Shown piece by piece: positions 38,951 through 47,632 of a stretch of 64,000 nt of DNA (position 1 is the first letter of the stretch; every line of letters starts with the position of its first letter). Origin of the DNA: Betaproteobacteria bacterium Ga0077527 (GTDB taxonomy: Bacteria > Pseudomonadota > Gammaproteobacteria > Burkholderiales > SG8-41); assembly GCA_001464815.1 (NCBI GenBank), contig LNDW01000026.1:52358-116357 (forward strand), given 5' to 3'. A program made the translations under genes and the position numbers. The notes beneath the pieces are model-generated. The model did not search any database and was not told the DNA's origin. It was given only the letters and a program-made list of their open reading frames with translations.

Positions 38951-39105
38951 AATGGTTTTTTTTTGCTCAAAATGAAGGCTTGAAAGGTAGCATAAACCGG
39001 GCTATTCCACCATGACAGAGGCGGTGGCATAATCCGGGCTCCCGATTTTCACGATTCGGACTGCTACTCCGCCACCCCACCGAAACCACGCTGGAACTTA
39101 AGCCC

Positions 39106-39915
39106 ATGGCCCCTGCAAAAACCCCCGACGAAGACTCTCAAGGCCGCCTGACCGGCACTCAGAGCATCGAACGCGCGCTGCTTTTGCTGCGCGAGATCGC
39201 CGCGCACAACCGCAGCGGCTCGCGCCTGCTCGACCTCGCCACGCGCACCAATCTGCAGCGGCCAACCGTGCACCGCATGCTGAAATGCCTGGCGCACGAG
39301 GGCATGGTGCAGCAGGATCCGGAAACGCATCGCTACTTCCTCGGGCCCATGGCCTTTGAACTCGGGTTGACCGCGGCACCCCGCTTCAACCTGCGCGAGA
39401 TATGCCATCCCGCGATGACACGCATCGCCGAGGCCACCGGTGACACGGTGTTCCTGACCCAGAGGAGCGGCCTCGACGCCGTATGTATAGACCGCCACGA
39501 GGGCACTTTTCCGATCAAGACCTTCACCCTTGAGGTCGGCATGCGCAGGCCGCTGGGTGTGGGCACCGGCAGCCTGTCGATCCTGGCGGCGCTGCCCGAA
39601 GAGGAATTCCGCAGCATCGTCGCCAGCAACGAACCACGGTTGCAGGAACACGGCCTCAATGGCCCGACGCTGATCGCCCAGGCGCGCAAAGCCCAGAAAC
39701 TCGGCTACGCGGTGCGCGAAACGCCAACCCTCGCCGGGGTACGTTCCATCGGCCAGGCTCTGCGCAACCAGAGCGGCGTACCCTTCGCCTCACTGTCTAT
39801 TTCGGCCATTTCCAGCCGCATGGCCGACCGCCGGGTGCAGGAACTCGCCACCATCCTGCGCAACGAATCACGGCTGATCGAGCGCCAGATTGCCACCGGC
39901 ATGGATATCCGGTAA
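39106..39915 (+). CDS. IclR-family transcriptional regulator
   Basis: The 269 residues have an N-terminal winged helix (about 14-80, QSIERALLLLREIAAHN ... RPTVHRMLKCLAHEG). The C-terminal IclR effector domain has GDTVFLTQRSGLDAVCIDRH, VGTGSLSILAALP and ISRM-like end motifs. Such regulators often control aromatic-acid or carboxylate catabolism next door. The neighbours are prpB (divergent) and a TTT binding protein with CoA-transferase genes (same direction, 92 bases away). Confidence 0.92.
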   Translation: MAPAKTPDEDSQGRLTGTQSIERALLLLREIAAHNRSGSRLLDLATRTNLQRPTVHRMLKCLAHEGMVQQDPETHRYFLGPMAFELGLTAAPRFNLREICHPAMTRIAEATGDTVFLTQRSGLDAVCIDRHEGTFPIKTFTLEVGMRRPLGVGTGSLSILAALPEEEFRSIVASNEPRLQEHGLNGPTLIAQARKAQKLGYAVRETPTLAGVRSIGQALRNQSGVPFASLSISAISSRMADRRVQELATILRNESRLIERQIATGMDIR

Positions 39916-40007
39916 AGCGGACTCATCCGTGCCCGGTAAGCGGCGCCGCCAGGCTGCCGCAGGCCACGCTGTACGTTCCATATAACAACGGTTGTGAGGA
40001 GAACCCC

Positions 40008-40976
40008 ATGAAGGCAGTGTTTACCGCGGCCTTTGCCGCGCTCGGCTTCGTCAGCGCAATGCCGCCCGCCCACGCCCAGGCCTGGCCGGTGAAACCGATC
40101 CGCCTGGTGGTGCCCTTTCCGCCGGGTGCCAGCAACGATGTGCTTTCGCGCATCACCGCGCAGAACATGAGCCCCGGACTCGGCCAGCAGATCGTGGTCG
40201 AAAACCGCCCCGGCGGCGGTGGCATCGTCGGCGCCGAAAACGTCGCCAGGTCGCCGGGCGACGGCTACAGCATGCTCAACATCCAGGCCTCCTTCGTCGC
40301 CAACGCCGCGCTGCGCGCGAAGCTGCCTTACGAACCAATCGCCGACTTCGCCTATGTCGGGATGATGGCGCGCGGCCCGCTGCTGATGGTGGTGCATCCT
40401 TCGCTGCCGGTGAAAAACGTGCGCGAATTCCTGGCGCTGGCCAAGGCCAGGCCCGGCCAGGTCAACTACGGCTCCACCGGCACCGGCAGCCACAACCACA
40501 TGGCCACCGAACTGTTCAAACGCATGGCGGGCATCAACATTATTCACGTGCCGTACAAGGGCGCAGCACCCGCACTGACCGACCTGATGGGCGGCCACAT
40601 CCAGCTGGTGATGACCAGCCTGCCCTCGGCGATGACCCAGGTGCAGGCCGGGCGCATGAAGGCGCTGGGCGTGGCCAGCGAAAAACGCAGCAGCTTCATG
40701 CCAGAGGTGCCGACCATCGCCGAGGCCGGCGTGCCCGGCTACACCGCTGAATTCTGGTGGGGCCTGGTGGTGCCGGTGAAAACCCCGGCCGAAATCACCA
40801 CAAGGCTGGGCAGCGAGCTGGCCAAAGCGCTGCTCTCCGCCGACCTCAGGCAGCGCTTTGCCAGCGAGGGTGCGGAACCGTCAACAATGAACGGTGATCC
40901 TTTCCAGCGTTTTGTCGCCAACGAAATTTCGCGCTGGCGCAAGGTCGCCCAGGAAACCGGCATCAAGCCCGAATAA
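40008..40976 (+). CDS. TTT-family (Bug) substrate-binding protein
   Basis: The 322 residues start with a signal peptide ending AMPPAHAQA. The mature protein has the Bug signatures RLVVPFPPGASNDVLSR, VENRPGGGGIVG and the two-lobed pattern YGSTGTGSHNHMATELF, HVPYKGAAPALTDLMGG. A GAGGAG site precedes the ATG. These proteins bind a carboxylate in the periplasm for TctA/TctB, neither of which is encoded here. It heads the CoA-transferase/lyase set. Confidence 0.92.
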   Translation: MKAVFTAAFAALGFVSAMPPAHAQAWPVKPIRLVVPFPPGASNDVLSRITAQNMSPGLGQQIVVENRPGGGGIVGAENVARSPGDGYSMLNIQASFVANAALRAKLPYEPIADFAYVGMMARGPLLMVVHPSLPVKNVREFLALAKARPGQVNYGSTGTGSHNHMATELFKRMAGINIIHVPYKGAAPALTDLMGGHIQLVMTSLPSAMTQVQAGRMKALGVASEKRSSFMPEVPTIAEAGVPGYTAEFWWGLVVPVKTPAEITTRLGSELAKALLSADLRQRFASEGAEPSTMNGDPFQRFVANEISRWRKVAQETGIKPE

Positions 40977-41114
40977 GCGCAAACAGCACCTTCAGGTCCG
41001 ACAGCGGAAGCGGCCCCACAGTTTCCTGCTGATCCCCTACCGGAACACCCATGACCCCGATCCGCAAACTGTACTGCACCGCCACCTGCATCAAGGCGGA
41101 ATGAATCTGCGGCG

Positions 41115-42368
41115 ATGAATTCGCGTTTCCCCCGCCGCGACTACCAGCCCGAAGCCCGCGGCACGCTCGATGGCGTGCGTGTACTCGACCTGTCGCGGCT
41201 GGTTGCCGGCAATACGCTGACCCAGTTCCTCGCCGACTTCGGCGCGGAGGTGATCAAGGTCGAGCCGCCCGCCGGCGACACGCTGCGCGCCTGGAACACG
41301 AAAAACGTCCAGACCAACTGGAAGCTCTACGCGCGCAGCAAAAAAAGCCTGGGCCTCGAGCTGCGCAAACCCGAGGCGCGCGAGCTGCTGAAAAAGCTGG
41401 TGCCTGGGGCGCAGATGTTCGTCGAGAGCTTCCGTCCCGGCACGCTGGAAAAAATGGGCCTTGGTCCCGACGAATTGCTGAGACTCAATCCGAAACTGGT
41501 GATCGTGCGCATTTCCGGCTGGGGCCAGGATGGCCCGTACAGCAAACGCCCCGGTTTCGGCACGCTGGTCGAGGGCATGTCGGGCTTCGCTTCCTTCAAC
41601 GGCTTCGCCGACCGCGAGCCGGTGCTGCCGCCGATGTATCTCGCCGACACCGTGGCCGGGCTTTACGGCGCGGCGGCGGCGATGACCGCGCTGCGCGAAG
41701 TCGAGATCAACGGCGGCAAGGGTCAGGTCATCGATCTGCCGCTGCTTGATCCGCTGTTCGTGGTGCTTGGCCCGCAGGCCGCCAACTTCCGCCTCACCGG
41801 CAAGGTCAAGCCGCGCACCGGCAGCCGTTCGACCAATGCCGGCCCGCGCAACGCCTACCGTTGCCGTGACGGGCTCTACGTCTGCCTGTCTTCATCGACC
41901 CAGAAAATGGCCGAGCGCCTGTTCCATTCCATCGGCCATCCGGAATTCATCACCGATCCGCGCTACGCCACCAACGCCGAACGCGTGAAACACGCCGGGG
42001 AACTCGATGCGGTGATCGGCGCCTTTGTTGCGCAACGCACCCAGGCCGAGAACGTGGCCTTTTTCGAGAAGGCCGAGGTCACCATCGGTCCGATCTACGA
42101 CATCACGCAGATTTTTGAAGACCCGCATTTCATCGCCCGCGGCATCCTCAGCGAATATCCGGACGCCGAGATGGGCGAGTTTCCGATGCACCACGTGGTG
42201 CCGCGCCTGTCCGGCACGCCGGGCTCGATCCGCAGCCCCGCGCCGGCACTCGGCGAACACAACCGCGAGCTGCTGCGCGAAGCCGGTGTCGATGATGCCG
42301 CCTACCAGGCCCTGCTGGCATCCGGCGCAGCCTGCGCCGGAGCCGCGGCAAAATCCGAAGACGAATGA
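41115..42368 (+). CDS. Type III (CaiB/BaiF) CoA-transferase
   Basis: The 417 residues show the family III fold: an N-terminal RVLDLSRLVAGNTLTQFLADFGAEVIKVEPP, an ELRKPEARELLKKL region, and the catalytic Asp178 in YLADTVAGLYGAAAA. A C-terminal PAPALGEHNRELL follows. It swaps CoA between carboxylic acids. A CitE-like lyase follows directly (21 bases), suggesting CoA activation followed by carbon-carbon cleavage. Substrate unknown. The start context is odd: the ATG overlaps a short unrelated frame. Confidence 0.9.
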   Translation: MNSRFPRRDYQPEARGTLDGVRVLDLSRLVAGNTLTQFLADFGAEVIKVEPPAGDTLRAWNTKNVQTNWKLYARSKKSLGLELRKPEARELLKKLVPGAQMFVESFRPGTLEKMGLGPDELLRLNPKLVIVRISGWGQDGPYSKRPGFGTLVEGMSGFASFNGFADREPVLPPMYLADTVAGLYGAAAAMTALREVEINGGKGQVIDLPLLDPLFVVLGPQAANFRLTGKVKPRTGSRSTNAGPRNAYRCRDGLYVCLSSSTQKMAERLFHSIGHPEFITDPRYATNAERVKHAGELDAVIGAFVAQRTQAENVAFFEKAEVTIGPIYDITQIFEDPHFIARGILSEYPDAEMGEFPMHHVVPRLSGTPGSIRSPAPALGEHNRELLREAGVDDAAYQALLASGAACAGAAAKSEDE

Positions 42369-42389
42369 CCCTCCGCTAAAGGAATCCCC

Positions 42390-43301
42390 ATGTACCGTGA
42401 ACTCCCCGTCTGGCGCTCGCTGATGTATGTCCCGGTGAACGTCGAGAAATATGTCGACAAGGCCCATACCCGCGGCGCCGACGTGATCCAGCTCGACGTC
42501 GAGGACAGTGTGCCGCCCTCGGAAAAGGCCAATGCGCGCAGCCTGATCGAGAAAAACGCCGCACGGGTGCGCCGTGGCGGCGCCGATGTGGTGGTGCGCA
42601 TCAACCAGCCGCTGTCATTGGCCGTGCGCGACATCGAATGCGCGGTGTGCCCGGACGTCGACGGCATCGCGGTGACCAAGGCCTCGGGTGTTTCGCACCT
42701 GCAGTTGCTCGACGAACTGGTCAGCGAGCTGGAACAAAAGCGCGGCATGAGCGTCGGCCACACCAAGTTCATCGTGATGATCGAAACGCCGGAAGCGTTT
42801 TTCAAAATCCGCGAGATCACCACCGCGACCAGCCGCATCATCGCCTGCAACATCGGCGGCGAGGACTACGCGCTGAACTGCAACATGCAGCCCACCGGCG
42901 ATGCGCTGTTCTACCCGAAGCAGCACATGATTTTCGCGGCCAGCGCCGCCGGCATCATGCCGCTGGGCTTTGTCGACAGCGTCGCCACCTTCGGCGACTG
43001 GGACAACTTCCGCAAGATGGTGCGCCGCTCGCGCGACTTCGGCTTCATGGGCGCGGGCTGCATCCATCCCGGCCAGGTCACCATTGTCAACGAGGAATAC
43101 AAACCCAGCGCCGCCGAGGTTGAATACGCACGCAAGGTCATCGCGATGGACAAGGAAGCCGCTGCCGCAGGGCGCGGTTCCTTCGCGCTCGATGGCAAGA
43201 TGATCGACATTCCGATCATCGTCCGCGCCGAGCGCCTGCTCAAACGCTACGACGCCATCGTCACCCGTGAATCGAAAACGCTGGCGGCGATGAAGGGCTA
43301 A
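42390..43301 (+). CDS. HpcH/HpaI-CitE family CoA-ester lyase
   Basis: The 303 residues fit the CitE / malyl-CoA / citramalyl-CoA lyase family. VPVNVEKYVDKA is near the start, the metal site is in LDVEDSVPPSEK (about 35-46), and VVVRINQP supplies the active-site Arg. MIETPEAFF with its Glu lies near residue 131, and NIGGEDYALN follows. Such enzymes cleave 3-hydroxy-acyl-CoA to acetyl-CoA (or propionyl-CoA) and an oxo acid. It follows a CoA-transferase by 21 bases, and the next gene downstream is the unrelated low-GC insert. Confidence 0.88.
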   Translation: MYRELPVWRSLMYVPVNVEKYVDKAHTRGADVIQLDVEDSVPPSEKANARSLIEKNAARVRRGGADVVVRINQPLSLAVRDIECAVCPDVDGIAVTKASGVSHLQLLDELVSELEQKRGMSVGHTKFIVMIETPEAFFKIREITTATSRIIACNIGGEDYALNCNMQPTGDALFYPKQHMIFAASAAGIMPLGFVDSVATFGDWDNFRKMVRRSRDFGFMGAGCIHPGQVTIVNEEYKPSAAEVEYARKVIAMDKEAAAAGRGSFALDGKMIDIPIIVRAERLLKRYDAIVTRESKTLAAMKG

Positions 43302-43399
43302 AGATAACTTCTACTTGAAGCCCATTTTATGAATACTCCTTGAGATTCGAAACTTCGTTTGTTAGCCCGGTCAAAACTTGTTGAAAGCATTAACCCGAA

Positions 43400-44794
43400 A
43401 TGCTCTCCGATATCGATGAAGGCCGTGTTGCTGAGTTTTTTGCAGGGACAGCCCCATGGAATGAAGCTTACAAGCACGCGAGCGTAAGCTATTTTGCTTG
43501 CAAGCACGGTAGTGGTTTTTTGCTGTTACAAGCTCGGCTATTTCTTCGCATCACTCCTGCCGCCTTTACTCTCGGACACTTTCAATCGGACAACATACGC
43601 GCCGGACACTATCTTCTTTCAGACATTCAACGCTCTGCCGATTCCGTCGTTAATGAATTACTCGCCGGAACCCTTCGAACGCCGCACGACATTTTGAAGT
43701 TCAGCCCAGAACAAGGGGCCTCTTATTCTGTCGGCTACTCACCCATTCATTACGAAGGCCAACAAAACGGGATGCGGGTCTCGATTTTGACAATATCCGG
43801 CGCTCAATTTGGTCACGTCGTCAACCAACAACAATTAGATTGGGAACTTAAAGCATCGCCGACTCCCTACGACAATCTTAATGAATTGCTTGTTGAATAT
43901 GGAATAGGTAGTTACAACGGTGGCCACCGTTCAAATGTCGAACTGATCGCCTCCCCGGCCTGTGAGATTGATACTGGCTCTCGAATCAAAGGGGCGCTTG
44001 CAAAACCTGCAGTTTTTTTAGCCGACCAACTTGACCCCAATAAGTGTTCACTCGGCTATCGCATATTTCAGCAGGGCAAGGTTGTTAAGCGTGCGACGAT
44101 AGCCGGAGCAACGATGCAATGGGTCTCTCGGCCAAACGTCCTGCATGGCTCGTCTGAAATTGAGATTCCTCTTGGCGCCGTAATGCATTGCTTTGCAACA
44201 TATAACGGTTTTACTCAACACCAGAGCTGGCTATCCGACCCCTCCACCGTTCAGAACCCTAAGCGGGCGGTGTATGAAGCATTCGATGAGCAGTTAAAGA
44301 TACTCCAAGATTTTTTAGAAAATAGCCAAGGCAAAGGACGTGATGCTCGGGATCTTGAAGCTGGTGTTTCTTGGCTCTTGTGGATGCTCGGATTCGGCGT
44401 GGCACATCTAGGCGGCACAGCAAAAACACAAGATGCTCCAGACCTAATTGCCACAACACCACGTGGAAACTTTGTTGTAATTGAATGTACAACTGGACTG
44501 CTCAAGGCAGACAACAAACTGCCTCGACTAATTGAGCGCGCCGAAGCACTGCGGAGCAAGCTCGAGCTTTCCGGCAATCGACACCTTCACGTTTTGCCAG
44601 TTATTGTGAGCTCGAAAAGCCGGGAAGAAATTCGGGCCGACTTGGATCAAGCAGAAAAGCTTGGGGTACTTGTGTTGACAAAGGAATCCTTGCGTCAAGC
44701 TGTTGATAGAACTCTAGTGCACCAAGATGCAGATCAAATATATGAAGAAGGAAAACGCATCGTTACTGAGAAACAAACGAATCGTCCGTTATAA
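43400..44794 (+). CDS. Uncharacterised protein with low-GC composition and degenerate nuclease-like C-terminus
   Basis: This 464-residue protein was not recognised by name. Its codon use and base content differ clearly from all neighbours, with many A/T third positions, so recent transfer is likely. It sits inside a run of catabolic genes on the same strand. The C-terminal part has an amphipathic helix LEAGVSWLLWMLGFGVAH (around 318), then APDLIA with Asp348 and VVIECTTG with Glu362 and Thr364. That order resembles a PD-(D/E)XK restriction-type nuclease in which the Lys is replaced by Thr. The N-terminal 300 residues are unlike anything I can name. Its role could be defence or something unrelated. 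Start at 43400 has a weak ribosome site. Confidence 0.7.
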   Translation: MLSDIDEGRVAEFFAGTAPWNEAYKHASVSYFACKHGSGFLLLQARLFLRITPAAFTLGHFQSDNIRAGHYLLSDIQRSADSVVNELLAGTLRTPHDILKFSPEQGASYSVGYSPIHYEGQQNGMRVSILTISGAQFGHVVNQQQLDWELKASPTPYDNLNELLVEYGIGSYNGGHRSNVELIASPACEIDTGSRIKGALAKPAVFLADQLDPNKCSLGYRIFQQGKVVKRATIAGATMQWVSRPNVLHGSSEIEIPLGAVMHCFATYNGFTQHQSWLSDPSTVQNPKRAVYEAFDEQLKILQDFLENSQGKGRDARDLEAGVSWLLWMLGFGVAHLGGTAKTQDAPDLIATTPRGNFVVIECTTGLLKADNKLPRLIERAEALRSKLELSGNRHLHVLPVIVSSKSREEIRADLDQAEKLGVLVLTKESLRQAVDRTLVHQDADQIYEEGKRIVTEKQTNRPL

Positions 44795-44880
44795 GTGGCA
44801 CAGGCATTTTTTGATTCATCATTACCTTAGCTAGGATGTGGCTTCGCGATGGCCATTCGGCACACGCACTTGGAGGAGTT

Positions 44881-45852
44881 ATGAAAAATATCAATAAAAT
44901 CAATAGCTTATTGTTTTTTGCGTTGGCCTGCATCATCACCACCGCCAGTGCGCAGCCCGCAGCAAAATTTCCGACCAAACCGGTACGCATCATCGTCGCC
45001 TTCCCGCCGGGCAGTTCCACCGACATCGTCGCGCGAGTGGTCGCCGAACGGCTGACCGAACTCTGGGGCCACAACGTGCTGGTGGAAAACCGGCCCGGCG
45101 CCGCCGGCAACATCGGTACCCAGACCGCACTGCGCGCCAATCCCGACGGCCACACGCTGCTGATGAACAGCTCGGCGATCGCGGTCAATGTCAGTCTCTA
45201 TGCCAACCCCGGTTACACGATGAAGGACCTGGTGCCGGTGCTGCTGGGACCAAACACGCCGAACATGATCACCGTGCATCCCTCGGTCAACGCGAAGACA
45301 CTGCAGGAACTGATCGCGCTGGCGAGGACCAAGCCGCTGTCCTACGGCTCCTCCGGCACCGGCACCACGCCGCACCTGAACATGGAAATGATTTTCCGCT
45401 CGCTGGCCAAGGTGGACATCACCCACGTGCCCTACAACCCTGCGGCCGCCGCGGCAGCAGTGGTCGGCAACCAGGTGCCGGTGGGCTCGACCTCGATGCC
45501 GCCTGCGGTGCCGCACGTCAAGGCGGGCCGGCTGCGCGCAATCGCGGTGACTTCGGCGAAGCGCTCGGGCGTGCTGCCCGAGGTGCCGACCGTGGCCGAG
45601 TCGGGCTTCGCAGGCTTCGATGACGGCACCTGGTTCTCGGTGTTCGCGCCGCTGGGCGTTGCGCCCGCCACGGTGAACCAGATCAACCGCGACTTCAGCG
45701 CCGCGCTGCAGTCGCCACAGGCGAAAGAGCGCCTCGCCGCGCTGTCGCTGGAATTCACGCCCAACACCGCCGCTGAATTCGCGGCACGCCTGAAAACCGA
45801 GGTTGAAAAATACGCGCAGATGGTGAAGCAGTCCGGCGCGAAGGTGGATTAA
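44881..45852 (+). CDS. TTT-family (Bug) substrate-binding protein
   Basis: The 323-residue protein has a signal peptide (MKNINKINSLLFFALACIIT, ending TASAQ). Bug motifs follow: RIIVAFPPGSSTDIVAR, VENRPGAAGNIG, YGSSGTGTTPHLNMEM and THVPYNPAAAAAAVVG. The ATG at 44881 has a perfect GGAGGAG site; the longer frame is rejected. The dioxygenase gene starts 4 bases after its stop, so they are coupled. Confidence 0.92.
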   Translation: MKNINKINSLLFFALACIITTASAQPAAKFPTKPVRIIVAFPPGSSTDIVARVVAERLTELWGHNVLVENRPGAAGNIGTQTALRANPDGHTLLMNSSAIAVNVSLYANPGYTMKDLVPVLLGPNTPNMITVHPSVNAKTLQELIALARTKPLSYGSSGTGTTPHLNMEMIFRSLAKVDITHVPYNPAAAAAAVVGNQVPVGSTSMPPAVPHVKAGRLRAIAVTSAKRSGVLPEVPTVAESGFAGFDDGTWFSVFAPLGVAPATVNQINRDFSAALQSPQAKERLAALSLEFTPNTAAEFAARLKTEVEKYAQMVKQSGAKVD

Positions 45853-45856
45853 ATCC

Positions 45857-46723
45857 ATGCGCAATGTTGACGCCAACACCCTCACCAACGCGGTAATCCG
45901 CTCCTTTGACGGCGCGGCCGACCCGCGGCTGCGCGAAATCATCGCCAGCCTGGTCAGCCACCTGCATGACTTCGCGCGCGAGGTGAAACTCACGCCTGAA
46001 GAATGGCAGGCCGGCATCGCCTTCATGCATCACGCGGCAAAAATCACCAATGAATCACGTAGCGAATTTGTGCTGACCTCGGATGTGCTCGGCCTGTCCT
46101 CGCTGGTGGACCTGATCGCCAGCAGCGGTGGCACCGAACGCAGCGCGCTGGGGCCTTTTCACGCCGAAGGCTCGCCGCTGCTCGCAGTCGGCGGCGACCT
46201 GAAAAAGGACAACGATGGCGAGGCGATGCTGGTACAGGGCCGCGTGCTCGACAGCGCCGGCCGTCCGGTGGCGCGCGCGCAGCTCGATTTCTGGCAGGCC
46301 GCGATCAACGGCAAGTACTGGCAGCAGGACCCGGAACAAAGCCCGGACAACCTGCGCTTTCGCATGATCACCGGCGATGACGGCGAATATGCCTTCACCA
46401 CGGTGCGCCCCGCCCCGTACACCGTGCCCTACGACGGCCCGGTCGGCGACCTGCTGCGCGCCGGCGGACGCCATGCCTGGCGGCCGGCGCACTTTCATTT
46501 CATCGTCAGTGCCCCCGGCCATCACGCGCTGACCACCGAAGTGTTTTTCGCCGATGACCCATATATCGACGAAGACGCGGTGTTCGGCGTGCGTGAATCA
46601 CTGCTGACACAGATCACCAGCGACAACGATGCCTCGCTGGCGCAAAAACACGGACTGAACACGCCCTATCCGTCGGTGCGCTTCGATTTCCGTCTGGCTG
46701 CCGCAACGCCTGCGCGCGGGTGA
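45857..46723 (+). CDS. Intradiol ring-cleavage dioxygenase (hydroxyquinol 1,2-dioxygenase-like)
   Basis: The 288 residues have the helical N-terminal dimerisation domain of catechol/hydroxyquinol dioxygenases. A beta-sandwich catalytic domain follows. Non-heme Fe(III) ligands are visible: the Tyr in NGKYWQQD, the Tyr in PAPYTVPYDGP, and both His in RPAHFHFIV. The blocks LGPFHAEGSP and FADDPYIDEDAVFGV fit the hydroxyquinol rather than the catechol branch. It cleaves a trihydroxylated or dihydroxylated ring between the hydroxyls. No maleylacetate reductase is adjacent. It lies between a TTT binding protein and a MaoC-like hydratase. Confidence 0.9.
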   Translation: MRNVDANTLTNAVIRSFDGAADPRLREIIASLVSHLHDFAREVKLTPEEWQAGIAFMHHAAKITNESRSEFVLTSDVLGLSSLVDLIASSGGTERSALGPFHAEGSPLLAVGGDLKKDNDGEAMLVQGRVLDSAGRPVARAQLDFWQAAINGKYWQQDPEQSPDNLRFRMITGDDGEYAFTTVRPAPYTVPYDGPVGDLLRAGGRHAWRPAHFHFIVSAPGHHALTTEVFFADDPYIDEDAVFGVRESLLTQITSDNDASLAQKHGLNTPYPSVRFDFRLAAATPARG

Positions 46724-46774
46724 TGCCGTAAAATTGACGGTTCTTTTCCGCAACTCCGTACAGAAAGACCACGC

Positions 46775-47632
46775 ATGACCGCAGACCTCGATTCCTTGAA
46801 GCAATGGATCGGCCGCAGCGAATCGGCCATTGACTACGTCACCGTGCCCGCCGTCGACCGCCTCTCGGCGACACTCGACCGCGATGACGCGTTCCCTAAG
46901 ATCGGTGATCCGCTGCCGGTGGGCTGGCACTCGATCCTGTTCCCGCGCGTGGTGCGCCACTCGCAGATCGGCGCCGACGGCCATCCCGCGCGCGGCGACT
47001 TCCTGCCACCGGTGCCGCTGCCGCGGCGCATGTTCGCCGGCAAACGCACGACCTTCATCGCGCCGCTATTGATCGGCGATGAAGTAAAACGCGTGTCAAC
47101 CATCCACAACGTCACCGTCAAGGACGGCCGCAGCGGACGCATGGTGTTTGTCACCGTGAAAACCGACATCAGCAGCCCGCGCGGACTCGCCATCAGCGAA
47201 GAACAGGACATCGTCTATCGCGGCGAGCCGGACCGCAGTGCGTCCTCATCCTCTGCGCCGCCGCAACCGGCCCCCGGCAAGGCGGTGTGGCAGCACCAGG
47301 TGACGCCCGATCCGGTGATGCTGTTCCGCTATTCGGCGCTGACCTTCAACGGCCACCGCATCCACTACGACCATCCCTATGTCACCGGCACCGAGGGTTA
47401 TCCCAACCTGGTGATGAACGGCGGCCTTACCACGTTGCTGGTTTATGAACTGGCACGCACGCATGGCAGCACCCCGATCAAGTACATGTCCTCGCGCAAT
47501 GTGCGCGCGCTGTTTGTCGGCCGCACCATCACCATCTGCGGCGAACCTTCCGCGGACAACAAAACCGCGAAGCTGTGGGCGCAGGACGACAGCGGCGCGC
47601 TGGCACTGTCCGCCGAAGCGGAGTTTGCATAA
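46775..47632 (+). CDS. MaoC/HTD2-like acyl-CoA hydratase (mesaconyl-C4-CoA hydratase-like)
   Basis: The 285 residues comprise two hot-dog domains as in HTD2 and Meh (mesaconyl-C4-CoA hydratase). The N-terminal half has GDPLPVGWHSILFP and RMFAGKRTTFIAPLLIGDEV. The C-terminal half has FRYSALTFNGHRIHYDHPYV, in which the Asn, His and Asp are typical of the MaoC active site. A third conserved block is YMSSRNVRALFVGRT. It would hydrate an enoyl-CoA or mesaconyl-CoA-type ester. Its TAA overlaps the ATG of the next CoA-transferase (TAATG), so coupling is strong. Confidence 0.83.
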   Translation: MTADLDSLKQWIGRSESAIDYVTVPAVDRLSATLDRDDAFPKIGDPLPVGWHSILFPRVVRHSQIGADGHPARGDFLPPVPLPRRMFAGKRTTFIAPLLIGDEVKRVSTIHNVTVKDGRSGRMVFVTVKTDISSPRGLAISEEQDIVYRGEPDRSASSSSAPPQPAPGKAVWQHQVTPDPVMLFRYSALTFNGHRIHYDHPYVTGTEGYPNLVMNGGLTTLLVYELARTHGSTPIKYMSSRNVRALFVGRTITICGEPSADNKTAKLWAQDDSGALALSAEAEFA

